From Sipunculus nudus (Eukaryota > Annelida > Sipuncula > Golfingiida > Sipunculidae), in the NCBI GenBank assembly GCA_026874595.1, contig CM049313.1, positions 41,010,659 to 41,074,658 of the forward strand: 64,000 bases of DNA. Direction: 5' to 3'. The position numbers and the translations under genes were made by a program. Every line of letters begins with the position of its first letter. Position 1 is the first letter of the stretch. Below are positions 50,164-62,500 of this stretch, piece after piece. The notes beneath the pieces were generated by a model. The model saw only the letters and a program-made list of their open reading frames with translations, was not told where the DNA came from and ran no database searches.

Positions 50164-50795
50164 TTTTAGCTCAGCTGACTGTAAGTCATCTGAGTTTTAG
50201 CAATCCCCCTTTGTCCGTCATCCATCCGGTCATTAACAGGGCAAAAATCATCACTGTTTGACTTAGAATCTTCTAACTTGACATCCAGGGATGTCCATGA
50301 AAAATCTCCTTGGAAATCTCCTAAGTATTTTTTTCCTCTCATTTTGAGACTGTTAATAGGACACAAACCCTGACCGTTAGATCTAGAAATTTCTTACATC
50401 GCATCCATGGAGGTCCTAAGCAAATCTCCCTGAAAACTTGAAATTAGGTCATGGTGACTTTTATTTTGTGAACTGGGGGAGAAAACATTATTTGTAAGCA
50501 CTCAGTGAGTCAGATGGGGCACAAACTGTATCCATGTGACCTAGAATCCTCATACATGACTTTCAGGGAAGAAAAAAAAAATCTCCTGGGTTACCTGAAA
50601 TAATGTCACTGTGACCTATTTTCTGCAAGTTGTGCGTAACAACATAATTTTAACATTTTATTAGTCAGAATGGGCACAAATGGTTGCAGCTGAATGTAGA
50701 ATAAGGTCAATTTAACCCATACCTAAGGTTTATTGTCAAATTGCATGATCTTGGTGTCATTTTACCCATTGTTCAAGACTCCTTGATATCAGCTG
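50164..50795. mobile_element. Inverted-repeat element with TTTAGCTCAGCTGA ends
   Basis: Ends are TTTAGCTCAGCTGA (50166-50179) and TCAGCTGAG (50788-50796). Internal repeats of the CTTAGAATCTTCTAACTTGA / TCTAGAAATTTCTTAC type match the element at 28812-29410. Confidence 0.6.
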
Positions 50796-51765
50796 AGCGT
50801 CATGCCCCATGAGCCACATGCTTTATTGCTATAACTTTACTATAAGTATATGTACATCTGCAGGATTTCATTCCGGTTTCGGACTATGTGACAAGGCAGC
50901 ATCACACGCTTCCTCTCATTTTATATCCTGGATGTTTACTGTATCGTTAAATGCTGTAACAATAGGAGTGTATGAGCTACATTCCATACTCATGTTTATT
51001 ATTAGCTGCTCTGTTTGAATCAATACCTGTGTCTTTGTTCTATATTTCACCTAGGAGGGCTCTCCATTTTACACCGAGATAAAAAAAAGTTTCCACTACA
51101 TGTTATGATGCTCTTGGCATTCCGGTGTGTTTGAATTAAGTTGAGAGGTCTTCCACTCCGAAGTATAGCATTCAGGGCTTGTATTTGTTTTCTACTGGTG
51201 GGGTTGTTTGTTCATAGGTCTACCATAATATACGTGCGTTGTACGAGCTGTGTTGTAAAATCTGTCAAAAGTCCCGGGCGTGTGGTGACGAATGAGGCAT
51301 TTAATGTCCCGGCACATTTTGATGTTGACAGAGAAAACCGTGACACAGTACAACGCTGGCTTTGCTTTGCTATCTTACAGACGGCTTCATGCAAGCGATC
51401 AGGGACAAAGACATTGTATGCATATACCTACCCGGCCTCCAACCGTCATGCAGATCAACTCACAATGACAGTGATTATAATAAGAACCATGAATAAACAC
51501 CACAGAGCCTTCCCGAAGACTAAGACATATATTACTTAGGTTTACCCATAATTTCTAGATGCTTAATAAAAAGAAGATATTTACATTGATATAAATTAAT
51601 ATGAAAACTGAAAATCCGTCCTTGACTTTGTTAATGAATACTAGGATCAGGGTATATATTTTGATGAGACAAGCTTTGCGAATTCAGTACCAGGAAAAGG
51701 TTGAAAAAATTAACTCCTTCATTAAAGCCTTATTTCAGATCTTTAGTGTAATGTCCTTCGACTGA
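50796..51765. other. Intergenic, unassigned 132-codon open frame
   Basis: A plus-strand frame at 51141-51539 has a hydrophobic N-terminal stretch (ACICFLLVGLFVH) but no recognisable domain or gene structure around it. I do not call it a gene. Confidence 0.35.
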
Positions 51766-52116
51766 GGCCAAAATAAAATAAAGGTATGGTTCTCAGGCAC
51801 TTTTTTTCAGAAATCAATGTGGGCGGGCGCTTTTTTTATTTCAAATTTTTTTTGTATGTTTCGATAAAAATGTCAAATGATAAGGGCAAAGCAAGAAAAA
51901 AAAACAGTTTTATTTTGCTAAACAAGTAAAAGCACTACAAAACAAAACAAAATTGTATGGTTTTATCTTCTTGAAAGAAATGTTGGAGCGGCAGCAGCTC
52001 AAAATTGGAAAGTTTTTATTGAAAATCAAAAACAAAAGTTTTGATGCGGGGGTTTAAAATTGATGCGGGCGGTGCCTGAGAACCATACCTTTTATTTATT
52101 TATTTTTTTTTTTGGC
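51766..52116. mobile_element. MITE family 1, copy B
   Basis: Same inverted ends as copy A (AAGGTATGGTTCTCAGGCAC ... GTGCCTGAGAACCATACCTT with GGCC/GGC termini). The left flank GA and right flank TC indicate the target-site duplication has decayed. Confidence 0.87.
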
Positions 52117-53753
52117 TCAAGTTCATAAACATACACCATGAATTGAGAAATATTAGCATTTTTATGTATTATGTAGTTTAAGTAGCATCTTCCTCTTGTA
52201 CATTTAAAGAAATGTCATCTTGCATTGATGTGTCAGAAGTGGGAAAATTGAAAAGCATCCAGAAAAGTCAGAAGTTGTACGTTTAGGGGATCGAGCCTTG
52301 AAAAGTCCAACTTAGCTTCTTTGGTCCAGGCGTAGAACACAGGGCTATAAATCCGGCAGATTAGTATAAAATCAGACCAAGGTCTTCAGAACTTTGCCCT
52401 AAAAGTACCCTTGACTCTATTCACCTCATCGTGATTACAAAGCTTGATTTGTAATGATTAGTGCTTTGGTTGCTTTATGTACTCACATTGATGTAAAATG
52501 TTTTTCATCATAAACTAAAGTTACAGACCGAATTCAATTAGAAGTAAGTTAAAAGGTGTAACTCTCAAAACTTTAAGCTATCTTATTGCAAAATAATTAA
52601 TAAATTAAAAAAAGTCTCTTGGCTGGGTGCACAGCGCCTAATTGAAAATGGGTAATGACCCTTTCTACCCCAGTGACTTAGATATGTACGTGTACAAATT
52701 TGTCTCCTTTCACCAAAAGTCTTTAGAAAGGCGGCTTCACCGGTGTCAGACATTTCTTCTTCCCGAAGATGGTTTGGTCTTTCTGAAACAAGAAAAACGG
52801 GCCCTTCGATAAAAAAAATACTGGTATTTTATGATAAACAGAAAATGCCATCAGAACGTACTACCGACAAGTCACCATGCACTATATATACATCATGTTA
52901 ATGTCGTTGACACAATTCAAACAAGAACGTGCACACGTAGGCGTGGGCGTGTCGAAAACATCCACATTCCGGTTTAGGGTGGTACCGACTTTGTCACTGG
53001 CATTCAAGATTACCTTCCACCAAAACATGTTTTTGATGTATAACTTTTTATAGCGAATCATTGTTGCATGTGTTAACTTCTGTTCCTTTCATTGTACGTC
53101 ATTTGAAATCGTTCCATAGATTTTTTCAAGGTTCAGATGTTCTCATGACAAAGTATTTGGACTCGGTTCACAAATACAGTTCTACATTACAGAGATTTAT
53201 AATGAGGGGACTGAGATTTCAGGTTTAAGTCGGTGACTCTCATTCTGGTCAGGACAAGTAACACGTGCCTGGACTAGGGGTCGGATGACCAGAGCCGGCA
53301 TGCACTAGGCCGTGTTTGTCGGCCGATTCCGATGTTTGTTCGGGATTAACCGAAGTGAGGACGAATAAAGGCGGTCTGTATCTTAGCATGGTGTATCACG
53401 TGACAATAGGTTAACTCTCTCCGACATGAATCAGTTTACTCCGTAACATAATACAATGTGCATTATAACCTGCCTTTCCGGCTTAAAAGCAGATTTACTT
53501 AGCTGTGACCTTGATATGGTGTCAATTTTATATATTTAAATAGGTCTTCTTATTTAATAATCCCACCAGGTGTCGCTAAGCGCTACCTTCCTGTTCGTAT
53601 CAGGCCTGGTCGTTTTTGGAAAAAGAAAACGGTAATAGGTTGTCTTTATCTAATTATAGATAATTTATGGTTAAGTATGACCTCGGTGTGTTTACTCAGA
53701 CTGCTGCGAATTATATCGTCTAATGATGTTGGGTCTGCGGTTAATAACTGCCT

Positions 53754-53755
<2 letters not shown>
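52117..53755. other. Intergenic, no gene recognised
   Basis: Ordinary AT-rich sequence with short open frames only. Confidence 0.5.

Positions 53756-53803
<48 letters not shown>
53756..53803. repeat. (AAT)n microsatellite
   Basis: About 15 AAT repeats, nearly pure. Confidence 0.97.
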
Positions 53804-53805
<2 letters not shown>

Positions 53806-56422
53806 TAACAATAAAATGTCAATATTAATTTTTAAATTTAAGTATAATATTTTACTTATTTAAATTACAGGTTTTATTATGTAGCATCTGGATAATTGCG
53901 AAGTAAAATTTTTTAACTCCGTATCATGTATGACTCAGACCGTATATAGTGTACAATAATGAGCATAGCCATGGTTGTTTTTATAAAATTCTCCATCAAT
54001 CCAGTGCTTTGGTAAATTTGATGTAATGATGATCTTTATTTTCAATGCTAATCTTTCAGCATGTTATAATGTCATTGAATATAACAAAGAGAGTGAGGTT
54101 TTGCTCATTTTAATCCCATTTAGTGTCAGTCGATCTGAGCCTCCCAAGATCTCCAATCCCTGGTCCGCCAGATGTTTTAATCCATCACTGTTTAAAAGCT
54201 TCGCAATTGGTGCATATTTAGTCAGATAACAAATCATTGCAAAAAGGGGCTTAAGCAGGGAAACGTACCAGTTAATGATAATTTATTATTTTCTCTTAAC
54301 GAATGCAGGTCTTGTTTATTGTTTCAGGTCCCAGAGGCTAATATTGTCATTGTCGAATGGGAGAAATTTAACCACAGACAGGCGACTTTGGGCAAACATG
54401 AAACGGGGCACAAAACAGACCCCTGGCGTAGATAGCAAACATGACGGGGGAAAACGTAATATATAACAACGAACTGAGAACTCAGTCTAATTTACCTAAA
54501 CGATTTAAACAATAATCATATTTAAAAAATAAAAATAAAAAAATAAAGTATTTATAGGTTATTTAATCAATTTAAAGAAGAGACTGGAATTCCAAAGATA
54601 ATGCTGCATGTCACCGTGTTACAAGACATTGAATAATCCAAAAGTCCGATTAAATGTAAATTTGGTTTCCACCATAAAATAGATGTACATGTATATTTTG
54701 TTGTGGGAGACTAACAAATAAAAAAAAACCTATTGTACGTTCCTTTTTAGAACTGTTGGCAGACTCAATCTGGAGGTTCTACAATGTTACATAAAGGCCT
54801 GGTCTCATTTAAATAAGATTTAAATTTATTGTGTATGACTGTCCCTGGATATTAATTCTTGTCATGATGTATTTTCATGACATTTATTGTTATAAATTTT
54901 TAATGTTTTTAATGCTATTTTATCAAACCACAAAAGGAAAATTTCCAGTCAAAAGAATGTTTTATTTCAAGTAACCCTTCTCCTTTTCAAGCATCAAATT
55001 CTGGCTCCTGAATTCCGGGAATTGTATTTGATAGTGCCGACATCTGGTGTGTGAAGCGGTTACTCATCTGTTTTGCCATTCACTTAGGTCGGCCACTGTA
55101 TCCCGAGAATATTCCGAAATATCAATTGCCAGTCATGCATTGTTAGATTTGCTGTATTAGTATATTAAGGAAAAGAAATCAGATTAAGAGAAGAGCAGAA
55201 ACCAGAATTCTGTAGAATACTCTACCATTTAGTTAACTCAGAGGTAAGATTTAAGCTTTATAGACCAGATATGGCCAGGTGTCCATGACATAAGTTGAGA
55301 ATACGCTGTAATATCGCTCAGTTTGAAACGTGTTCAACAATATTAATCGTGATAGTATAATAAACTTAATATAATAAAAAAGAAATTGATTTATCATTTA
55401 TTTGATTAATGCATTTTGATTTAGTATCAAAGCAACAATCAGTAATATTTAATGACATTATGCACATGATATTTATTTTTTGTTTCAAATACAAGTTAAA
55501 TATTTACTGATGATCTGATTTATATTATTTAATATTCAATATAAAATTACTGAGTGCTTTGTGAGAAAGGGGTCTGACTTCTGGAATGGCGTCTTTTATC
55601 TACTTTGTGCGATGGAGGTCTTACCTCAAGGGTTGCGGTCTTAACCTGCATGACGTTACACTAAGTAACAGTCTAAAAGAAAGGTGGTCAGTATGATCTA
55701 ACTGCATGTTATAATGCGGCGTATGTATCCATTCCATGGATACCCGCCGCATATGAAGCTTCAAGTAAACTGGAGATGGTAAATCCTGTACTGGGCAAAA
55801 ATTCCTGTAAAATCTAATATTGTGTTTGTAACAGGGAAGCTTACGCCTTCGGGGGCAAAAAATGTTAATGTCTTCGCCTGAACAAGAAATTTTATTGTAA
55901 CCCCTGCTTTAATGCCGAAACAGTACTCACTTTAAAAGTTTACCTTCCCTGGACCTAACAGTTGTTCCTAAAGTTGGGACAATAACCAGGTGGCGTGTGT
56001 GATGCATCATTCTCCATACAGAAATTTATCATGAATGCAGGGAATAAACACAACATATCTTGACTCTGCGTTGGAGGTTGAAAACGGGTATGACGTTTTA
56101 TGTTGGGGAACTCCCCAAGGAAATCCCCTCCAGACATGCTTGTTTTTACCGCTTGAGATCTAGACCTACCTGATTCAACTGTTTAATGGACATGACGATT
56201 TTAAAGTGGTATGTTGTGTTACCATATGATACAGATATGTTTGTATTCTTATATATGACACATTTTTAGCTGGGAGATTATTGTTTTATTGTCCAGTGGC
56301 ATGTCTCCAGTTTCAAACACCTCATACTAGGGCTCCCTCAGCGGAGGGAACCAAAGCCCAAGGAGAGAGCACGAAAGCTATGGGCTAATTATGACCAAGC
56401 TTAAGGCCGCTATAGACCAATT
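53804..56422. other. Intergenic, no gene recognised
   Basis: AT-rich sequence; a short inverted motif (GCGGCGTATGTATCCATTCC ... GGATACCCGCCGCATATG, 55716-55757) forms a hairpin. Open frames up to about 65 codons have no recognisable domain. Confidence 0.45.
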
Positions 56423-56877
56423 TGTGGCTCTGTTGTATACACAGAGCCACAGGCCTCTGCCTTCTTTTATCTAGCAGACGGGATACATGCATCTTCTGAT
56501 GATGCTCCCAGTTTAAATGCATCTTATCTTGAGTGTGGTGAACTGGGGCCATTGTTTCAGCCAGCCATATGCAGTGCATGTGTTACATCATCACTGCTGT
56601 GAGTCTCCTCGTAACTGGACCACTGGTTACACAAGACCACTGGCTACATGGGTTGTTACCAGGGTTACACACTGGATTGCTTTAGCTGGGCAGAGGCATG
56701 TGTCATATTTCAGCTGGGTGGGTCAGGAAGTTAGCAGTGATGATGTTACACATGCATTGCACACTGCTGGCTGAAACAATCACCCTGGCTAACCATTGTC
56801 CAACAAATGCATGTGTTCCCATCTGCTAGATAAATGAAGGCAGTAGCCTGTGGCTCAGTGTTTACAACAGAGCCACA
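56423..56877. mobile_element. Fold-back element, inverted-repeat along most of its length
   Basis: Starts TGTGGCTCTGTTGTATACAC and ends GTGTTTACAACAGAGCCACA. Inner blocks also pair: TTATCTAGCAGACGGG with CCCATCTGCTAGATAA, and TTGTTTCAGCCAGCCATATG with an inverted copy near 56752-56776. The left arm itself contains a palindrome. Confidence 0.8.
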
Positions 56878-56977
56878 ACTGGGTGTAAAACCTGTAACTG
56901 ACATGTACCAAACAAGAATATGGGAGAAAACAATGACAGCAGATGCAATTGTTCATTCCAGCAACTTGGGTTGCTTA

Positions 56978-58152
56978 AGCCACGGTCACACTGAATCGTA
57001 CGACTGTTTAATCGTGCGATTGACCCACGATCAGGTAGTCGTACGACCAGTCTCCACAAATTTGTCCTGATTCTGAAATGGTCGTGAGTACTTGATACTG
57101 GTGGTAGGTAATCGTATGACTGGTGGCACGCTCGGTTGCACGATCAACCAGAACTAGTGACGATCGGTCGCAAGGTCAGTCGTGCGACAAGTCGTTGCGA
57201 TTAATATTGATCGTACGACAAGTCTTAGTGACCAGCCACTAATCGTACGACTTGTCGTAATGACCTGCGACTAGTCGTTCAACTGGTCGTGCCACCGATC
57301 GTATGGATATATATTCCTGGGCCTGATATCAGCCCTAGTCATGCGTTCGCTAGATCTCGTAAAGAAAGTACAGTGATATGCCTCCACGAAAAGGAAAAGG
57401 ACGTGGCAAGGGCCGAAAACAGCTTGTTTCAGACACCGCGGTGCTAGCAGAAATCTACATGGCACCCATGGCAGAAGATGATCCGCAGCCTGAATCTGTG
57501 CAGGAAACAGATGCCTCTGAGAGTACTTACGTTTTCTTTTTTGTCTTCGCTGGCTTCTTCGGTGCAGAAGTGCAGCTGCGGCAATAGCGCCAAGCTGTTG
57601 TTGTTGCTCCAGCTGTAGCCGAACCAGCGTAAACTCGAGTCTACAGGGAGGCATCAGCTGATCCATACTTACAATAGAGGTAAATACGGCTGAATGAGCT
57701 TAGCTCTAGATCCCGACACTTTTATAACGTTTGCCGAGCTGATAGCACGACCAGTCGTATGGTCGTGCCACAAGTCGGGGGAGATCTTGGCAAGTCGCAA
57801 TTCTGATCACAAGGTCGTACAACCAGTGGTGCCACCAATCGCGAGGTGGCACGAGCAGTGGCACGACCAATCGTGCAACAAGTTGTCGCACGATGATGCA
57901 CGACTGGTCGTGCGATGACCAAAGACTGGTGGTACAACCTTCTTGCGAGCTCCGACGACCTCAAAATTGACAAATCAGTCGCAACTGGATTTTGAACATG
58001 TTCAAAAACCACCTGCGACCGATTTTCCACCAGTGATCAGCCACAACCTCCGCGATCGGTCGCACGTTCTTGTCACGATTGTCCGGCGATTCCTCAAATT
58101 TTCAGTCGTGGACAGGTCGTAACCTGGTCGTATCTCCAGTGTGACCGTGGCT
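56978..58152. mobile_element. Non-autonomous PIF/Harbinger-like DNA transposon, TTA target-site duplication
   Basis: Terminal inverted repeats AGCCACGGTCACACTG / CAGTGTGACCGTGGCT are flanked on both sides by TTA (56975-56977 and 58153-58155). The subterminal 300 bases at each end are packed with CGTACGAC / GTCGTGCGAC motifs in both orientations. The interior (57271-57666) encodes only fragments: a plus-strand start MPPRKGKGRGKGRK, and on the minus strand a Gln/Ala/Arg-rich stretch (LEQQQQLGAIAAAALLHRRS). No complete transposase is present. Confidence 0.8.
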
Positions 58153-58410
58153 TTACATGTTCATGTTGACTGGTTAAGTGGACATAAATTGGACAGAATT
58201 AAGACCATTGCTTATCAGCTTTGTTCACAAACTTTCATTACATTCAAGTGATATTCCATGTACAAGAATTAATAAGTGTTATACATATAATCATTCTACT
58301 AATTCCTTATCCCTGTGTTCAGTGTTAGTCATTAGTGTTTAGTGATTAGATTAACTACCATCCTAGACCCCGGTCAAAGTTGGTCTTTTCCTGTCACCAA
58401 GTGCAGGAAA

Positions 58411-58518
58411 CCCCCCCCCCCCCCCCCCCCCCAGTGTGCTGAAGTGTGATTGTTCATGGGGGGGGGGGGGGGGAGGAAGGAGAATTCTTCCTGCAACCCC
58501 CCCCCCCCCCCCCCCCCC
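58411..58518. repeat. C22 - G16 - C22 homopolymer cluster
   Basis: Runs of 22 C (58411-58432), 16 G (58458-58473) and 22 C (58497-58518). The flanks GCAGGAAA and TTCCTGCAA are also inverted, so the C and G runs can pair. Confidence 0.93.
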
Positions 58519-58596
58519 ATAGTAGGAACTGGACATTGAATTATGTGATTGGCCACTCCATTTAGGGCACTATGTCTTTCCGAATGATGATTGTTA

Positions 58597-58871
58597 GGCA
58601 AAAAAAAGAAAAGGTATGGTTCTCAGGCACTTTTTTTTCCCGAAAACCAGTGCGGGCAGGCAGTATTTTATGCTTTCCTTTTTTTTGTATGTTTCTATAA
58701 TTGTTTTGCTAAACTGGTAAAAGCAATACTTAACAAAAGAAATCTTATCAAATTTGTATTATTTTATCTTCTTGAAAAATGAAAATCAAAATTTTTTTTT
58801 AAATGTTTGATGTTGGGGGTTGAAATAAATGATGGTGGTGCCCAAGAACCATACCTTTTATTTTTTTAGCC
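58597..58871. mobile_element. MITE family 1, copy C
   Basis: Ends GGCAAAAAAAAG...AAGGTATGGTTCTCAGGCAC and GTGCCCAAGAACCATACC...TAGCC, flanked by TTA at 58594-58596 and 58872-58874. Confidence 0.88.
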
Positions 58872-58874
58872 TTA

Positions 58875-59212
58875 GGCCAAAAAAAATTAAAGGTATGGTT
58901 CTCAGGCACCGCCCGCATCAATTTTAAACCCCCGCATCAAAACTTTTTATTTTGATTTTCAATAAAAATTTTCCAATTTTGAGCTGCTGCTGCTCCGAAA
59001 TTTCTTTCAAGAAGATAAAACCATACAATTTCCTTTGTTTTGTAGTGCTTTTACTTATTTAGCAAAATAAAACTGTTTTCTTGCTTTACCCTTATCATTT
59101 GACATTTTTATCGTAACATACCAAAAAATTTAAAATAAAAAAAGCGCGCGCCCGCCCGCATTGATTTCTGAAAAAAAGTGCCTGAGAACCATACTTTTTT
59201 TTTATTTTGGCC
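58875..59212. mobile_element. MITE family 1, copy D, inserted next to copy C in inverted orientation
   Basis: Ends GGCCAAAAAAAATTAAAGGT and ...TTTTGGCC, flanked by TTA at 58872-58874 and 59213-59215. It shares the TTA between it and copy C and lies in the opposite internal orientation. It ends 139 bases before the ELP1 exon. Confidence 0.9.
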
Positions 59213-59351
59213 TTATTTATATTTATTTGTTTGGTACCCATATGGTACTATTATAACATGCTTGTGGAAACAAGGAATTAACTTTAAAACAGTGCCAAGG
59301 ACATTTAAATTAAAATGACCTTTCATGTTTAAATCAATTTTAAATTGACAG

Positions 59352-59511
59352 GACTGCAGAAATGAGAAACCTTCAGCTCTTGTATGGCCGTCGTATTGCT
59401 GACTGTCCAGAACTGTCAGAATGTCGGCGAATGGCAGTGGACTATGATACCGGTGTCGTATACTGTGGAACTGCTACTCAGATCCTCGGGCTTGACCCAG
59501 TGGCTGGCCAG
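59352..59511 (+). CDS. ELP1: ELP1 exon with start codon
   Basis: ATG at 59362. 50 codons, [20 protein letters not shown] to GLDPVAGQ, donor GTATTG at phase 0. Confidence 0.95.
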
Positions 59512-62500
59512 GTATTGTTATTATCATGCCTTTGCCAGGTGGCAAGGTGTTATATTTGAATTATGGTTGGTTAATTTGTTTGTCTGTCAGCAACTTAACT
59601 CAAAAAGTTATGAACAGATTTTGATGAATTTTTGCTCTGTGTCTATGCTTCTAGTATAAAGGGGTGTTTCCATTTGTCCATCAGCATAGATGTGTAAAAT
59701 CGCCACAGGAGCGATTTCCAGGCATAGGGTCTGCGTGAACTTAAGGTGTAGTTAAAACATCACAGAGAAATGTTAACAAGAAGTGGCTTGTTTAATATTT
59801 AATTAACTGCTATGATTATGGAATTATTGCCTTCCCAGTGAATTTTTTTTTATTAACAGGTGAAATCCAGAAACCTTAAACTAAAGAGATCTGTCATGGT
59901 ATCACCATCATCTCATTGAAAAGACAATCCCTTTATCTCTTAAAAAGTTTCTAGATTTTAATGAAGAGTTAATTTTACTCCAAAGTAGTAAAAAACATTT
60001 ATCCAGAATTTTGCCCCAACTAACTAAAATTACAAATATCTATATCTGAATATCAGATTATTGGACATGATTCAGGTTTGATCTTTAAAATGTGATTGTA
60101 TTTCTCAAGATTTATTGTTACAATATAATTAATAATTTATTTTATCTCACAAATTCAGTGAAGTTTTCAATTAAAATTTTGCCTATTTATACTCTTCATA
60201 AAACCATTCTCTAGTTTTATAAATGATAGTGTATTTGTTTAGTTGTGTGGATTACACTGAATAAGTTTTTGCAGGTTGTCTCACAAGCTGATTTGGGAGC
60301 TGAGGGCTTACTGGCACCAGATGGCAGCATCAGTATTGTTGGCTTACAGAACATCCCGGATCAGATGTCAGTATGTGCTGCCACCTCTAAGGGAGATGTG
60401 GTACTATGGAATACAACGACAGGGCAGGTGTGTAAAGAGTTAACTGCCAAACAAAGCAAGTTCATCATACCTCCGCCAGATGGCCTGGCATTATATCTTT
60501 CCTCAGTTGTGTTACTTGGTTGCTTTGTTTGTTAGGAACTTTCTCAAAAAGTTATGAATACATTTTGGCTAAATTTTAGGGGAACGGTAACACCCAAGGA
60601 AAAAACATTTTTTTGATAAATTGGATCACTACAACATATTTTAAATTTAAAGATTTTTTTCCATTGCACTTTAAATGAGATGACTAAAATCATCTGAATA
60701 GATACTTAGCTCTTTTTGCTCTGCTTCTGGTACAAAACATTTTGAGCTTCTTGCTTGTTTAACATGTAATCATGTGGAAATACGTAGATAAGCAAAGTGG
60801 AATGGACTTTCAGCTGATATGAAATTAAAGTGTTGACCACACATTACCACAGGCTCAGACATGCTCCACTGGCAGCAGCTTAGCAGCAGCACATAATATT
60901 TTATTAATGTCAGGGATTCTTCTGTGTAAGTGTGAGGGATTTCAACAGAATGTGTGATCAGATGAAAATGAAGGATTTGATCATGTTTTTGTTTGTGATA
61001 CTGTTTCTTACCCTTACCATAGTGTCTTATTCCTGACTATATTAATCAGGGTAACACTTGACTTGACACATATTAATTTTCATCACATTGTAGATTGAGT
61101 GTGTGGGTAGTGTGGAACAGGGCCTGACAGCTATGGCCTGGAGTCCAGACCAAGAGCTGCTCGTTTTATCTACAGGTCAGAGGAAGATTTTTAAAGCCAG
61201 CTATTCATATCCCTTTCCTATATAATTGATGTGATTTCTGACTATCATATTAATAACTTAAGGTAATTCTTTTTATGTAAAGTTCTTATAACACCTCTGT
61301 GACAGATGTATGAGCTTGTTTTATACAGACTGTTAGTAAACATATCATTGTTTTGATGATAAAAAACCATGTAACCTATGGCCACTTGTTGCAAAGACCC
61401 CCCTTGCAAAACTCTGGTTTGTGTGACCTGCTGTCGGTGGTCCTTATAGAAAATGTTTGGATTATTTTAAAGGCTCCTCATGTTATAAATGTGTGCATAT
61501 AAACAAAAAAAAGCCTGTGTGTGGTGGTATTGGCATTTTCTGGAATAATTTTATAAAAGGTTCAAGGGTTAAACTTCAGTTAATAGACATCAGATATTGG
61601 AGTAAGCCCCTTTAAGTTAAAGTTAATCTAAATGTGAAAAAATAAAGTTGAGTAACCTCATTTTGAAATTGAACCAAACAGAATCAGTGGACAAGTGACA
61701 TTCACATATTGCTTATCAAAACTTGTAGAAAACATCTGTAAGGCCAAAAAAAAAATAAAGGTATGGTTCTCAGGCACCACCCGCATCAATTTTAAACCCC
61801 TGCATCAAAAATTTTTATTTTGATTTTCAAAAAAAACTTTCCAATTTTGAGCTGCTGCAGCTTCGACTTTTCTTTCAAGAAGATAAACCATACAATTTCC
61901 TTTGTTTTTTTGTTGTGCTTTTACTTATTTAGCAAAATAAAACTGGTATTTTCATGTTTTTCCCTTATCATTTGACATTTTTGTCAAAACATACCAAAAA
62001 ATTTAAAATACAAAAAGCGCCCACCTGCATTGATTTCTGAAAAAGTGCCTGAGAACCATACCTTATGTTATTTGGCCTAATTCTTTTTACCTTTTTAATG
62101 TCTTTTTAACACCGCAGGAAATAATACTCTAATCCTGATGACTCGTGACTTTGACCCGATCACAGAGGTGGCCATGCACCAGACAGCATTTGGTGAAGGT
62201 AATGTGCTGATTTATTCAGTTATTACAGGATGTATGACAGGAATGGTTAAATAGTGCAAGTTCATTTTCCAAAGCTGTAGATCATGCCCTCTTTCAAAAC
62301 AAGCACTTTTATCTGTCATATGTATACATGTCATATGTAATATACTTCATATACGATGAATATTGTGGTACTCGACTTACGATACAATCCACAAAACCAT
62401 ACATACATGCAGGATTTATTCAGGTAATCCAATGTCATCTGCTTATCTATACAAATAAACTGATGACACTAATATGGTATTTGACTTTGTATTGTGGTGT

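Noticed and set aside
51141-51539. 132-codon plus-strand frame with a hydrophobic start
   Set aside because: Longest frame in the intergenic region, but no domain and no homologous pattern I recognise. A chance frame of this size is possible in 64 kb.
57271-57666. 131-codon minus-strand frame as an intact gene
   Set aside because: It lies wholly inside the 1175-bp transposon, has a Gln/Ala/Arg-rich low-complexity core and no transposase signature. Interpreted as a remnant.
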